A stretch of 64,000 nucleotides of DNA from Barnesiella propionica (GCF_025567045.1 NZ_JAOQJK010000001.1:124001-188000); one strand, 5' to 3'. Positions 1-10,569 are shown, counted from the stretch's first letter. Numbers and translations are program-made. Notes: generated from the sequence alone by a model not told the origin.

Positions 1-393
1 AAAAAGCAAACCTGCTTTCCCACTACTTATATGCGAAAATCCGTCTTTCCCGAAATACCACATAAGTACAGTAACAGTATTTTTTCCTTGCTTCAGCCAA
101 GGAGCGATATCTATCTCATCGTAATAAGTATCGGTAGGGTTAGGTCCCCTTTTCAAACCTCCTTCGAAAACAACAGGCTCCCCGTTTATCCACAACCAAT
201 ATTTACTGTCTACGGCTATCCTGGCTATTGCCTGTCCCGGAACTTTAGCAACGTCAGTCTGTTTACAAAACACATACCAGGAATTAGTTACATTCTGATT
301 ATCAAAAGCAACGATCCATTTTGCTTTCCAGTCGGCAGAATAAACCGTAAAACTGATAAAAAAAACTATTAACGATATTATCCCTTGTTTCAT
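1..393 (-). CDS. GH78-like alpha-L-rhamnosidase, N-terminal part (runs off left edge)
   Basis: The frame opens at the ATG read from 393 and stays open to base 1, so only the first 131 codons are present. A short signal peptide (residues 1-20) ends near SADWKAKWI. The rest looks like the N-terminal galactose-binding-like domain of Bacteroidetes GH78 family proteins (WLWINGEPVVFEGG, a YYDEIDIAPWL segment, then GKDGFSH). This domain family precedes an (alpha/alpha)6 catalytic domain that would remove terminal alpha-L-rhamnose in the periplasm or at the cell surface. It lies 130 bases downstream of the GH3 gene and is probably co-transcribed with it. The catalytic domain is outside the window, so the rhamnosidase assignment rests on the N-terminus only. 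Confidence 0.65.
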   Translation of the reverse strand, partial: MKQGIISLIVFFISFTVYSADWKAKWIVAFDNQNVTNSWYVFCKQTDVAKVPGQAIARIAVDSKYWLWINGEPVVFEGGLKRGPNPTDTYYDEIDIAPWLKQGKNTVTVLMWYFGKDGFSHISSGKAGLLF

Positions 394-481
394 AGTTATA
401 TACAGATTAAGAATTTTTGTTTTTCATTCTCACACCGAAAATCCGCATGTCAATCCGAAGGCTTACAATTACCTACTATTA

Positions 482-519
482 TATCTTCGCGGCACGGCCG
501 AAACCATATCACGAAGATA
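482..519 (-). terminator. Possible weak hairpin between GH3 and GH78-like genes
   Basis: TATCTTCG (482-489) is matched by CGAAGATA (512-519), an 8-bp inverted repeat with a 22-base loop just after the GH3 stop. There is no clean T-run, so it may be an mRNA-stabilising or attenuating hairpin rather than a terminator. Confidence 0.3.
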
Positions 520-523
520 ATCA

Positions 524-2698
524 TTATTTTACTATCACAGTTACAGAACTTTTAATATCGGTAGCAGAAGAAGCGCAATGAAGCGTAAAACGATCCGATT
601 CTATATTCCAGTCTTTGCTCGTATCATCATAAAAAGCCAGCCTGTCAACCGGTATTTCGACCTTAACGACCGTACTTTCCCCTGCTTTCAGGAACACTTT
701 TGAAAAACCTTTCAATTCTTTTAACGGGCGTTCTAATGAAGGATTCGACTGGGAAGCATATATCTGCACCGTTTCTGCTCCTGCCATTTTTCCCGTATTG
801 GTCAACTCCACAGATAAAAGAATCGTTTCATTTTTTCTATATTCTTTTTTATCCGATTTAATTTTACCGAATTTAAAATTGGTATAAGACAATCCATATC
901 CGAAAGGAAATTGCGGAACAATCTTTTTCGTATCGAACCAACGATAACCGACATATATGTCTTCTTTGTAACAAACATCTGTCCCGTCTCCGGGGAAAGA
1001 CAGGTCTCCATAAAAATGAGCACCGTTGTCTTCTAATCGCTTAGGAATACTAAAAGGAAGTTTCCCGGAAGGATTCACCTTTCCCGAAATAACATTTGCC
1101 GTTGCACTCCCCGCCTCAGATCCCAAATACCATGACTGCATAATTGCCGGGACCTTTTTTACCCAGGGCATTGCCACCGCATTTCCACTGATAAGGATGA
1201 CTCCGGTATTTTTATTTGTATGGCATAGCTTTTCTATCAGTTCATTTTGTCCGTAAGGAAGTTCAAATGTTCTACGGTCTTCCCCTTCACAATCCTGGTA
1301 AAGCTCTTTATTCAACCCGCCGATAAAAAGAACAATGTCCGCAACCTTAGCCTTTTCCAGAGCTTCACCGGCCAGAAGACAATCATCTTGTTTTCGATCC
1401 GAGCTATATCCTTGCACGTATTCGATTACATCGCCGCCAAACTTATCAATCAATCCTTTTAAGGGAGATATTTCCTCTTTTACTTTCAATTCCGAAGAAC
1501 CTCCACCCACGGTCAGCGGTCGGACAGCATTCTCTCCCACAACAAGAATTTTTCGATACTTTCCGGGAATAACCGGAAAAAAATCATTCTGATTTTTCAG
1601 CAACACAATTCCTTCTTCTGCAATTCGCCTCGCCACACCGGCATGCTCTTTTGTTGCAAAACTTCCGTAGGGACGATTCCGGTCCATAGTCGTACGGTAC
1701 ATAAGGCGTAAAATGCGGCGAACCTTGTCATCCAATTCCTTCCCGGTATATTTTCCCGATTTCAAACCGGCCAGATAAGCGTCCGCGAGATAAAAATCTC
1801 TGTAAGTAAACGGATCATTTTCCGGTTGCCGCTTAAACGTCCCCATTTCAATATCCAGCCCGTTCCTCACAGCCTCGTCTGTATCATGAGTACCGTCCCA
1901 GTCACTGACCACGACCCCGTCGAACTTCCAGTCTTCTTTCAACAACTTATTCAGCAGATAATCGTTATGACAACAATGAGTACCTCTTAACTTATTGTAT
2001 GCACCCATAATCGCCCATGCACGACCTTGTTGTACTGCGGCTTTAAACGCTGGAAGATATATCTCATGCAACGCACGGTCACTTAGCTCGACATTGATAT
2101 GTCCGCGCCATTTTTCCTGATTATTCAGTGCATAATGTTTTACACACGCCGCAACCCCGTTTTCCTGTACCCCTTGAACATAAGGGACTACCAGAACCGA
2201 ACTAAGATACGGATCTTCTCCCATGTATTCAAAATTACGACCGTTCATCGGAGACCGGTAAATATTTATACCAGGACCCAATAAAATATCTTTCTTCCGA
2301 TACCTGGCCTCTTCTCCTATTGCTTTTCCGTACTCATATGCCAGCACCGGATTAAAAGTAGCTCCCAAACAAGTCAGCGCGGGAAACGCCGTACAGGAAT
2401 CGTTCGTCCATTTTGCCCCGGCAAAATCATCCCATAATGTTTCATTCCGTATACCATGGGGGCCGTCACTATGCCATATTTCCGGAATTCCTAACCGGGG
2501 TACTCCGGCTGAACTGAATTTTGCCTGAGCATGACACATCGCTACTTTTTCTTCCACCGTCATCCGGGAAATGGCATCTTCTATGCGTTGTTCTACCGGT
2601 TTAGAATCATCCAAATAAACCGGTATTGGTCGTTTTTGCGCCGAAGCGAATATTACCGAACTAACCAAAAGACCTAAAATAATCGTTTTTCTTTTCAT
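524..2698 (-). CDS. GH3 beta-glycosidase (beta-glucosidase/xylosidase type)
   Basis: This is an exported GH3 exo-enzyme that would release terminal beta-linked sugars from oligosaccharides. The 724 residues have a signal peptide (1-20, cut near ASAQ), the GH3 N-terminal barrel with the substrate-binding VKHYALNNQE motif (186-195) and the nucleophile Asp266 in VVVSDWDG, the C-terminal GH3 alpha/beta domain, and a fibronectin-III-like domain from about residue 630. Length and domain order are those of periplasmic BglX-type enzymes. It starts 64 bases after the GH92 gene ends, so it is probably in the same transcript as GH92 and the GH78-like gene. GH3 specificity (glucose, xylose or other) cannot be read from the sequence. 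Confidence 0.9.
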   Translation of the reverse strand: MKRKTIILGLLVSSVIFASAQKRPIPVYLDDSKPVEQRIEDAISRMTVEEKVAMCHAQAKFSSAGVPRLGIPEIWHSDGPHGIRNETLWDDFAGAKWTNDSCTAFPALTCLGATFNPVLAYEYGKAIGEEARYRKKDILLGPGINIYRSPMNGRNFEYMGEDPYLSSVLVVPYVQGVQENGVAACVKHYALNNQEKWRGHINVELSDRALHEIYLPAFKAAVQQGRAWAIMGAYNKLRGTHCCHNDYLLNKLLKEDWKFDGVVVSDWDGTHDTDEAVRNGLDIEMGTFKRQPENDPFTYRDFYLADAYLAGLKSGKYTGKELDDKVRRILRLMYRTTMDRNRPYGSFATKEHAGVARRIAEEGIVLLKNQNDFFPVIPGKYRKILVVGENAVRPLTVGGGSSELKVKEEISPLKGLIDKFGGDVIEYVQGYSSDRKQDDCLLAGEALEKAKVADIVLFIGGLNKELYQDCEGEDRRTFELPYGQNELIEKLCHTNKNTGVILISGNAVAMPWVKKVPAIMQSWYLGSEAGSATANVISGKVNPSGKLPFSIPKRLEDNGAHFYGDLSFPGDGTDVCYKEDIYVGYRWFDTKKIVPQFPFGYGLSYTNFKFGKIKSDKKEYRKNETILLSVELTNTGKMAGAETVQIYASQSNPSLERPLKELKGFSKVFLKAGESTVVKVEIPVDRLAFYDDTSKDWNIESDRFTLHCASSATDIKSSVTVIVK

Positions 2699-2762
2699 AA
2701 ACAGTTTATATATGCATAATTAATTACACCGGAATATATTATCACGAAAGACAAAAATCAAT

Positions 2763-5033
2763 TCATTCATCTTCCATTTCAAAAGAGGGAGGAACTGAAC
2801 TGTCATCACTCGCCCACGCTTTATTCGGATATTTGCCCATAACAAGCTCCAGTTTTCCTCCTCGCATAATATCCTTATGGCTGAACCATGATTTATTCCA
2901 TACTTTTCCGTTCAGTCTTGCCGACTGTATATATTTATTTTCCGAAGCATAATGCTCACAAATGATTTCAAAAGTTTTTCCGTTACCCAACTTTATAAGG
3001 GATCTCTCAAAGCGGGGACTCCCTATCGCATACATAGGCAAACCGGGCGTCACAGGATAAAAGCCAAGAGAAGAGAATACTACGAACGCCGACATTCCGC
3101 CTCCGTCCTCATCTCCCGGCATTCCCATGAGATCATTCCTGAACCACTGATCAAGAAGACGGTGTATCTTCTTCTGGGTTCTCCAGGGTTGTTTTACATA
3201 ATTATACAAGTAGGGAATATGTAATGAGGGTTCATTACCCATGGAAAATTGACCGACATTCCCTGTCTGGTCAGGTAGTTGCGCATAAAATTCATATTTG
3301 GGTTTACCCAACGGTTCCCGGAATGTCCTGTCAAGATTCCCGACAAACTTTTCGTTTCCTCCCATTAATGAAACCATATCCGCTATATTATGAGGTACGG
3401 CCCACCGATAAGTCCAGGCGTTATTTTCATCATAATAATCTCTTGCTCCCAATCCTCCGCTAAACTTATAATCCACTCCTTCAATAAAATCACCTTTGTT
3501 ATTCCGGGGATGAAAAAATGCAGTTTCTTTATTATATAGCTTCCTATAACCCTGGGAGTTTATGAGAAAATCGTTCACATCATCCTTCATGCCCAGTTTT
3601 CGGGCTATTCTCGAAAGACACCAATAATCGTAATAAGCTCCAAGACTGATGGCAACGGATTGTCTTCGTTCCCAGGAGTCGACCTCTTTCACAGATTCGG
3701 TTTCCCCTATATTCAATCCGGGGAAATATCCGTTCCGGGTAAAGAAGTCATCCAGTTCGGTCTTCGGAATACGTAACCAAGGTAAGTGAGATTTTTCGGA
3801 CAGCGCACTTTTACAGGCCTTATATGCTTGAGATACATCAAATCCGGTTAAGTCTTTACAAAGGGCATCGGCAATGACAGAAACAACGTGGTTCCCGTTC
3901 ATACGGTGACTGTCACCCGTTACTTCGGGAAATGTAGGCATCCAACCCTCAGGAGTCTGCCGGGCCATTCGTATGAAAGACCGGATCATCCAAGCTTGTT
4001 TTTCCGGTTCGATCAGTATTCTCAACGGATGAACCGCCCGGTAAGTATCCCATACCCAATCATCCGTATAGAAAGGAATTCCTTCATCCTCATGCACCTT
4101 CTTATCGAAACCGCTATAATATTTCCCATCTTCGGAAATATTCACCATCCGTTCGTATATCCGGTACAGGGAGGTATAGAACACCACTTTATCATTTTCA
4201 TTGTCACCCTGCACCTTTATCTTCCCCAACGCATTATTCCAGATATCCCGTCCCCGGCGGGCAATTATACCGGTATCGTATGTATCAATCTCTCTCTGCA
4301 TATTTTTCTGCGCCTGCTCTCCACTGATATACGAGATGCCGTAACGGATATGTATATCGGGAGTACCGAAACATAATATTACTGAAGCATCCCTACCACT
4401 ATATTTCGTACGAGTATAATCCACTTTATTATTTTTTCGCACTATTCCCGCTCTTGCAGGCATCTCTTTCGTCTCCAGATATATAAATACTTTCGTTTTT
4501 CCGTCACGGAGTATTTCATACCCCCTTACCGTATCTCCCGAAACCTCCAATTCCCCGTTTACAGCGGTTAAAATGAGATTGCCATTATTATCTTCAAAAT
4601 GGAAATGACATACGGCAGACTGATGGGAAGGCGCATAATCGATATCCACTTCTTCCTCATCAAAACGGACAATATAACGATAAGGCTCAACCATTTCATT
4701 ATCATAACTATATCCCTTAAGACAAACACTGTCTCCTACCATTCGGAAAGGGCTTATCCTGAAAGAAGATGGACTACGATGGCTTGTCGTAACAAGCGGT
4801 ATTCCATACATCTGCTCGCTCGTATATGATTCTTTGTTGGGAATAAAGCGAAGCATACTGTTGGGCAAATGCACCGTAGGGAAAGTCGGTACCAGCAAAT
4901 GGCTGATATTTCCCATATAAGGATTCACATAGTCCACCGGATCCTTCTCTTTTCCCGGACTATTGCAGGAACAAAAATTCAAGACCACGCTCAGTATCAA
5001 AAACAGCCGGAGAAAAAACCGCATTATCTTCAT
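2763..5033 (-). CDS. GH92 alpha-mannosidase, divergent member
   Basis: This protein belongs to the GH92 family of calcium-dependent exo-alpha-mannosidases, which trim mannose from N-glycans or mannans. The 756 residues carry an N-terminal hydrophobic segment with Cys21/Cys23, probably a lipoprotein signal. DYVNPYMG follows, then the conserved GNEPSLH segment with the likely acid Glu, and GDEDGGGMSAF, the acidic loop before LGFYPV that is diagnostic of the family. The usual GTTYTGHTYPGA-type N-terminal stretch of canonical members (seen in the paralogue at 17625-19817) is replaced by an unrelated sequence rich in Ser and Pro. It may therefore act on a different mannoside linkage. It follows susD after a terminator-like hairpin and precedes GH3. 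The ATG read from 5024 is an alternative start. Confidence 0.85.
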   Translation of the reverse strand: MKIMRFFLRLFLILSVVLNFCSCNSPGKEKDPVDYVNPYMGNISHLLVPTFPTVHLPNSMLRFIPNKESYTSEQMYGIPLVTTSHRSPSSFRISPFRMVGDSVCLKGYSYDNEMVEPYRYIVRFDEEEVDIDYAPSHQSAVCHFHFEDNNGNLILTAVNGELEVSGDTVRGYEILRDGKTKVFIYLETKEMPARAGIVRKNNKVDYTRTKYSGRDASVILCFGTPDIHIRYGISYISGEQAQKNMQREIDTYDTGIIARRGRDIWNNALGKIKVQGDNENDKVVFYTSLYRIYERMVNISEDGKYYSGFDKKVHEDEGIPFYTDDWVWDTYRAVHPLRILIEPEKQAWMIRSFIRMARQTPEGWMPTFPEVTGDSHRMNGNHVVSVIADALCKDLTGFDVSQAYKACKSALSEKSHLPWLRIPKTELDDFFTRNGYFPGLNIGETESVKEVDSWERRQSVAISLGAYYDYWCLSRIARKLGMKDDVNDFLINSQGYRKLYNKETAFFHPRNNKGDFIEGVDYKFSGGLGARDYYDENNAWTYRWAVPHNIADMVSLMGGNEKFVGNLDRTFREPLGKPKYEFYAQLPDQTGNVGQFSMGNEPSLHIPYLYNYVKQPWRTQKKIHRLLDQWFRNDLMGMPGDEDGGGMSAFVVFSSLGFYPVTPGLPMYAIGSPRFERSLIKLGNGKTFEIICEHYASENKYIQSARLNGKVWNKSWFSHKDIMRGGKLELVMGKYPNKAWASDDSSVPPSFEMEDE

Positions 5034-5133
5034 AACTTTTTAATTTTCCAGAATCTAAAAACTTATACCGGTAACAAAACATTCACGTATTTCAATAACC
5101 CTTTAAAATAAAACCGGATAACGATTTTAAAAA

Positions 5134-5167
5134 ATCGGCCGAACTGACTATTTACAATCCGGCCGAT
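5134..5167 (-). terminator. Hairpin plus T-run between susD and GH92
   Basis: On the minus strand ATCGGCCG (5167-5160) pairs with CGGCCGAT (5141-5134), an 8-bp GC-rich stem with an 18-base loop, followed directly by a run of T. It sits 25 bases after the susD stop. In PULs such elements lower expression of downstream enzymes relative to susCD; this role is inferred here. Confidence 0.6.
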
Positions 5168-5192
5168 GACTTAATATCACCTTAATAAAAAC

Positions 5193-7193
5193 CTATTCCG
5201 CAGTAAGATTAGCTTTAGTAGGCCAACCGGGATTTTGATAAATAGGAGACAAAGATACATCTGTACCATCTCCGGATGTTACCTGAAAATGTTCCTCTGC
5301 TATAGGACTTAAATAATGTGCCATTTTCCACTTCAAACCATTATATACAATGGATGACGGAACTACTTCATAAGGTCTAAAATAAAGACTTGTTTTGGGA
5401 CTGGAAACCGTACTGGAATTTCCTTTATCATATTTAAGGTAAGCCGAAGGATACTGGTATTGTATCACAGGTCCCCAAAGTTTAAAGCCTTCAATATGAT
5501 AAGGAAGATTAATCATCTGGTCCATTGCCCTCCATCTCAAAATATCCATATTTCTCAATCCTTCCGCCATCAGCTCACAACGTCTTTCGCGGCGTATATT
5601 ATAAAGTTCGGAGTCAATCAGCCTGCCGCCAGAATAAGCCCCCCAGTCATTCAAAGCTTCTCGATCCATTTGTGTTGCATCGATGGTTTTTCTGTAATTT
5701 ATATCGACACCGGCTCTTTTTCTTATTTGTTTCCAGTACTCATCGGCATAATCGTCCAATCCGCCCGTCCTTTCATAACAGGCTTCTATATAGTTAAGAT
5801 ATGCTTCTACAGCCCTGAAAACCAATGTACCGGTCGTATTTTTCGAATCAGTCAAGCAAGTCGAGGCATCAAAATTCAAACCTTTACGCAAATCATATCC
5901 GGTAGCTGAAGCTTTCGAACGGCCTTTGAGGTTCACAATAGGAGATTCCAACTCGATAGGTACGGTACTGGTTTGCTGGTCGGAAGTAAAAAGAACATTT
6001 TTCTGTCCGGGTTCTTTCAGGAACAGGAATAGACGGTTATCTCTGTCTTTTCTTACTGCCGGTATGGAATCATCACCCTGATATTGAGAATCCGGATCAT
6101 AAATTGGCAAACCATTTTTCATCAGGAAACAATCAACCATACCCCGTGTAATGTTAATCCGGCCTCCTTGCAGTTCTTCATTGTTGCCGTTAGTCACACC
6201 AAGACCGACATCATATTTTCTCCACATAAGCACCTCGGGATAAATTGACATGTTCGTTTGTGCAAACATATCATAATAAGGATTTATAGGATCACTTGCC
6301 GATTGCTGTAACAAATACGTATTTTCTACCAGAGGTGTTGACTCGGCAACAGCTTTTGCTTCTACCATCGCTTTATCCAGGAAAAATGCTATTTCATTAT
6401 CAATACTACCAGAAGGAAATTGATACGAAGCATTATAACTTTTAGTCTTTCCAGGCCAGCCCGGTCCATTAGGAACAAAAGCCGTTTCTTTAAAATATTT
6501 TTCCCAGGTAGCTTCGAAAAGAGCGACACGCGAACTAAATAATTGCGCACATGGTTTTGATATGCGATTTTTCATACCGTCAGGCGAAACATTTTCCAGA
6601 AGTATCTTGGCAGAATCCAGATCGGCAAGTATAAAACGGGCAACTTCATTTCGGGGCATACGCCTGCTCGCCGTGAGCAGAACTTTCTCATCATTCGGCA
6701 AGACTGTCGTGATTATAGGAAAATCTCCAAGAAGCTGTAATTTCTTAAAATAGGCATAAGCCCGTAAAAAATACATTTCACCTATATAATGCTTTACATT
6801 TACCTGATTGCCCTGAATTTCTCCTGCTTTCCATTTCGGAAGAACAGACTGGAAGAAATAATTACACCTGTAAATTTCACTAAAGTCCCAGTCTCCGCCT
6901 GTTTGGACAGTCTTATATTGATCTGAAAATCTCGTTACTTTAGGATAAATAGAGGCTTGGTTATCGGTTATATCATCATATCCTGCAACAGATTGATCAC
7001 CTCTGTTCGGTGTAGGAATAATATTATAGCAATTTATAACGTAAGCACTTACCTGAGTATCGTCCGTGAAATAATTTTTAGGAGTAACATCCGAAATCGG
7101 TTCTTGAAGAAGAAAATCGGTACACGAACTGAAGATCAGCAAAAGATATATACAAAATCCTTTATATATTAAATGATTCATATTGTTTTTCAT
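5193..7193 (-). CDS. SusD/RagB-family glycan-binding lipoprotein
   Basis: This is the surface lipoprotein partner of the adjacent SusC-like porin. It would bind oligosaccharides and act as the lid of the SusCD uptake complex. The 666 residues have a lipobox ending at Cys24 (FSSC) followed by TDFLLQEP, the usual SusD start. Tetratricopeptide-like helices follow (for example YIGEMYFLRAYAYFKKLQLLGD), and the C-terminus has the RRERRCELMAEGLRNMDILRW segment typical of the family. It starts 10 bases after the susC stop, so the two are co-transcribed. The ligand cannot be predicted from the sequence. Confidence 0.95.
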   Translation of the reverse strand: MKNNMNHLIYKGFCIYLLLIFSSCTDFLLQEPISDVTPKNYFTDDTQVSAYVINCYNIIPTPNRGDQSVAGYDDITDNQASIYPKVTRFSDQYKTVQTGGDWDFSEIYRCNYFFQSVLPKWKAGEIQGNQVNVKHYIGEMYFLRAYAYFKKLQLLGDFPIITTVLPNDEKVLLTASRRMPRNEVARFILADLDSAKILLENVSPDGMKNRISKPCAQLFSSRVALFEATWEKYFKETAFVPNGPGWPGKTKSYNASYQFPSGSIDNEIAFFLDKAMVEAKAVAESTPLVENTYLLQQSASDPINPYYDMFAQTNMSIYPEVLMWRKYDVGLGVTNGNNEELQGGRINITRGMVDCFLMKNGLPIYDPDSQYQGDDSIPAVRKDRDNRLFLFLKEPGQKNVLFTSDQQTSTVPIELESPIVNLKGRSKASATGYDLRKGLNFDASTCLTDSKNTTGTLVFRAVEAYLNYIEACYERTGGLDDYADEYWKQIRKRAGVDINYRKTIDATQMDREALNDWGAYSGGRLIDSELYNIRRERRCELMAEGLRNMDILRWRAMDQMINLPYHIEGFKLWGPVIQYQYPSAYLKYDKGNSSTVSSPKTSLYFRPYEVVPSSIVYNGLKWKMAHYLSPIAEEHFQVTSGDGTDVSLSPIYQNPGWPTKANLTAE

Positions 7194-7203
7194 AATGCTA
7201 AAT

Positions 7204-10200
7204 TTAAATAGTTACACTAATGCCTACCGAGTAGGTTTTATTTAACGGATACGAAGCATTGGTCGGATTATCAATTGTTTCCGGATCAAATATCTTGGTC
7301 AGTTTTGTTCCTGTCCATAGATTTTCACCCGACAGATATACCCTGACTTTTTCCAGTTTGATCTTATTGGTCCATACTTTAGGCAGCGTATATCCCACCG
7401 TGAGGTTCTTCAAGCGGATATAAGCGGCATTCTGAAGATACCTCGTCTGTACACAACGGTTCTTTCCCATTGCATAATCCCAGATTTCCGGTGTAGAAGG
7501 CCTCGGATAATAAGCATCCATATTTAATCCCAGCGGATGTTCGGGATCGTCACGGAAATAATCGAGATGTTGTTTCAGCACGGTCGATTCCCACATGGAA
7601 CGACCTGCTCCCCAGAACATATAAGCCTGATTAAAATAATCTCTTTTCATTACCCCTTGGAAGAAAAGCCGCAAATCTATCCCTTTCCATTCGGCACCAA
7701 GATCCAGACCAAAATTAAAACGCGGAGTAATATTACCGATAACACTCCTGTCACCCGGATCATTCAGCGTATTGGAGCCGGCATCGATCTTACCGTCTCC
7801 ATTGATATCGGCATACATAATATCTCCGGCCCCCCAACTGTTTTCTTTACCGGAAAGCAACGCTGTTTGTCCGCCATTCGGCAACGATGCCAGATGCGCA
7901 TCCATTTCTTCCTGAGTCTTTGCCATACCGACAGTGGTATATCCCCAGATATTACCATATCTTTCTCCTTCGTTAAATGTCGTATAATAAATAGAGCCTT
8001 CATACTGGTTGGCATATCCTATATTATGCGTAGGATTGTTCGGGTATTTCAAAATCGTCGATATTGCATCGGATAAAGTAAAGCGAACATTGTAGCTCAA
8101 ACCATTGGAAAGGCGATCCTGCCAGGCAATCTCGAAATCGAATCCCTGGGTCTTCATATCTGTATTATTCGCTCTTGCAATCTGGTCTCCCGATAACCCG
8201 TAAACTGCAGGAAGTTTAGGAGACGGACCTATCATATTATTGGTATAACGAATAAAATAGTCGAATGATGTTGTCAATCTGTTATTCAAGAAACTAAGAT
8301 CTACACCTACATCGTATGTCCTGATTTTTTCCCAAGTAAGATATTCATTCACATCAGACGGAGCCGACGCAATATTAGGTTTCACCCCGTTGATCAGCCA
8401 GTTACCTGCAGCCATGGCTGTTCCCATGACAGAATAGGTGGGATAGAAAGCATTGGTATTCTGGTTACCGAGAGAACCATATGAACCTCTTATCTTAAAG
8501 TTTCCTACATACTGTGTATAATCTTCCCAGAAGCGTTCCCGGGCTACATTCCATCCTAATGATACCGAAGGAAGTAAATTCCATTTATTTTTATTCTGGA
8601 ATCTGGATGTTCCGTCATAACGGAGATTGGCTTCGAACAGATAACGTCCTTTATAATCATAATTCACACGCCCGAAATAACCTGCTGTCGCCCAGTTAGC
8701 CAAACCGCCGGAAACCCCGGGAGCGACCGTCTGCCCATTCTGGTCGATACCTGAAGTAGCATTCAGAGTAGGGTTTTCAGTAAGGATGAGACCTGTACGG
8801 TTTGCCCCTAATGTCCTGTATTTCAACATTTCGAATTGATATCCGACCAATACTTTAAAATAATGACCGCTTATTTCTTTCGAATATTCCGTATAAACAT
8901 TTGCATTATAATAGTTCGAACGGTTAAAGCTTTCATCTACATAAGAGTTCCCATCTGTCATTACAGGATTACCGGCCACATCGTGTATAAAGAGTTGCTG
9001 ACGGTCATAATGTCGTAAGTTCTCTACTAAGTTAAAATTATAATCTCCGATAATTCTCCAGCCTTTAATTGGTTCCAGCGTAACGTTGAACTGATGGGAC
9101 ATCCTGTCATTTATATTTTTCTCCCGTCCGGCTTGTACAATTTCCATATAGGGACTCGGACTGTCAAATATATATCCGTTCGGATCATAAACCGGTACCA
9201 TAGGCCATCCCTGTGCAGCCACGCGGTATTCCCATCTACCTTTACCGGAAGAAGGTTGCTCATACCTTGCTCTTATAAATTTTCCGATATACGACAACGA
9301 CAGCCAATTCGTTATCTTAGTATTGATTTTTGCCGTTACGCCTATACGGTCCTGAGTATCTCCTCCGAGTTTCATCATACCCGGGGCTTCCAGATAATTT
9401 CCCGAAAGATAATATGAAACATTATTGGAACCACCGCTCAACGCAAGATTATGTTCGTGAGCAAAGGTACGAGGTTTATATATAGTTTTAAATACATCCA
9501 CATTATCATTACCGGCTGCATATCCGCTCGCCCATCTTTCAGGATTCGCCGGATCGACGATAGTCGTCATCGGGTATTGCTTTCCATTATAGGTATTCAT
9601 AGGAATTTTACCATCCTGAAAATCTTTTATACGCTGCAGCCATTCCGGAGTAAAAAATTGCGGTTCACCGCTATACCGCTCCATATCATTATAGAACAAC
9701 GCAAAAGAATAAGAATCGGCCATTTCCGGCAAAGAGATCGGTTTGTTGGAACGAAAACTTCCGTCATAAGTAATAACCGGTTTTCCCTTCTTCCCTTTTT
9801 TTGTGGTAACCAGAATAACACCGAACGGTGCACGCGAACCGTAAATGGCAGAAGAAGCCGCGTCCTTAAGAACAGAGATATTCTCCACGTCCTGCGGATT
9901 AAGTGTATTGATATCGCCTTCCATTCCATCTATAAGAACCAACGGACTTCCGCTGGAACCCTGGCCTATAGTACCTAACCCCCGGATACTAATTGACGGA
10001 TTCGTTCCCATCATCCCCCCGTTGGTATTACTGATATTCAAACCGGGCACAGCTCCCTGAAGAGCCTGTACTACATTCGACACCGGTCTGTTTTCTATGA
10101 TCTTCGAATCTATAGCAGAAACAGCTCCTGTCAAATTCACTTTTTTCTGAGTACCGAAACCAACAACGACAAGCTCATCCAGTTGGTTGATACTTTCTTT

Positions 10201-10527
10201 TAATGTGATAAACAATTTTTTTTGTGCATCGGCTACGACATCCTGGGTCGTATAGCCGACATAAGAAATCGTCAAGGTAGACTTATCCGGCGCATTTAAA
10301 GCAAATGTACCGTTAACATCAGTCATTATTCCGGTCTTGGTACCTTTAATATAAACTGACGCCCCAATAATAGGCTCTCCGCTTTCATCCACAACCACCC
10401 CCGTCAGCTTTGAATTTTGTGCAAACAAGACGGCCGTCGAGAAAAAACAAACGAGCACAGTTACAAACCTGAAAGAGCGAAAACAGTTTACCGCTCGTTT
10501 CAATCGTTTTGAATTCTTACTTTTCAT
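7204..10527 (-). CDS. SusC/RagA-family TonB-dependent outer-membrane transporter
   Basis: This is the outer-membrane channel for glycan uptake, energised by TonB. The 1107 residues comprise a signal peptide (about 1-36), a carboxypeptidase-regulatory-like beta domain (TGVVVDESGEPIIGASVYIKG, about 41-120), a TonB box region around LDELVVVGFG, a plug domain with ISIRGLGTIG and LKDAASSAIYG, and a 22-strand barrel ending in the aromatic-poor YSVGISVTI terminus usual for SusC proteins. There is no N-terminal STN domain, so it is not predicted to signal to an anti-sigma factor. It lies 134 bases downstream of the permease gene and is followed by susD after 10 bases. Confidence 0.96.
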   Translation of the reverse strand: MKSKNSKRLKRAVNCFRSFRFVTVLVCFFSTAVLFAQNSKLTGVVVDESGEPIIGASVYIKGTKTGIMTDVNGTFALNAPDKSTLTISYVGYTTQDVVADAQKKLFITLKESINQLDELVVVGFGTQKKVNLTGAVSAIDSKIIENRPVSNVVQALQGAVPGLNISNTNGGMMGTNPSISIRGLGTIGQGSSGSPLVLIDGMEGDINTLNPQDVENISVLKDAASSAIYGSRAPFGVILVTTKKGKKGKPVITYDGSFRSNKPISLPEMADSYSFALFYNDMERYSGEPQFFTPEWLQRIKDFQDGKIPMNTYNGKQYPMTTIVDPANPERWASGYAAGNDNVDVFKTIYKPRTFAHEHNLALSGGSNNVSYYLSGNYLEAPGMMKLGGDTQDRIGVTAKINTKITNWLSLSYIGKFIRARYEQPSSGKGRWEYRVAAQGWPMVPVYDPNGYIFDSPSPYMEIVQAGREKNINDRMSHQFNVTLEPIKGWRIIGDYNFNLVENLRHYDRQQLFIHDVAGNPVMTDGNSYVDESFNRSNYYNANVYTEYSKEISGHYFKVLVGYQFEMLKYRTLGANRTGLILTENPTLNATSGIDQNGQTVAPGVSGGLANWATAGYFGRVNYDYKGRYLFEANLRYDGTSRFQNKNKWNLLPSVSLGWNVARERFWEDYTQYVGNFKIRGSYGSLGNQNTNAFYPTYSVMGTAMAAGNWLINGVKPNIASAPSDVNEYLTWEKIRTYDVGVDLSFLNNRLTTSFDYFIRYTNNMIGPSPKLPAVYGLSGDQIARANNTDMKTQGFDFEIAWQDRLSNGLSYNVRFTLSDAISTILKYPNNPTHNIGYANQYEGSIYYTTFNEGERYGNIWGYTTVGMAKTQEEMDAHLASLPNGGQTALLSGKENSWGAGDIMYADINGDGKIDAGSNTLNDPGDRSVIGNITPRFNFGLDLGAEWKGIDLRLFFQGVMKRDYFNQAYMFWGAGRSMWESTVLKQHLDYFRDDPEHPLGLNMDAYYPRPSTPEIWDYAMGKNRCVQTRYLQNAAYIRLKNLTVGYTLPKVWTNKIKLEKVRVYLSGENLWTGTKLTKIFDPETIDNPTNASYPLNKTYSVGISVTI

Positions 10528-10569
10528 TGTATTCGAATTAAAGATTTAACCATGATATATTATTATCTG

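Noticed and set aside
31..372. 113-codon plus-strand frame at the left edge
   Set aside because: It is antisense to the GH78-like gene, which has clear family sequence and a signal peptide.
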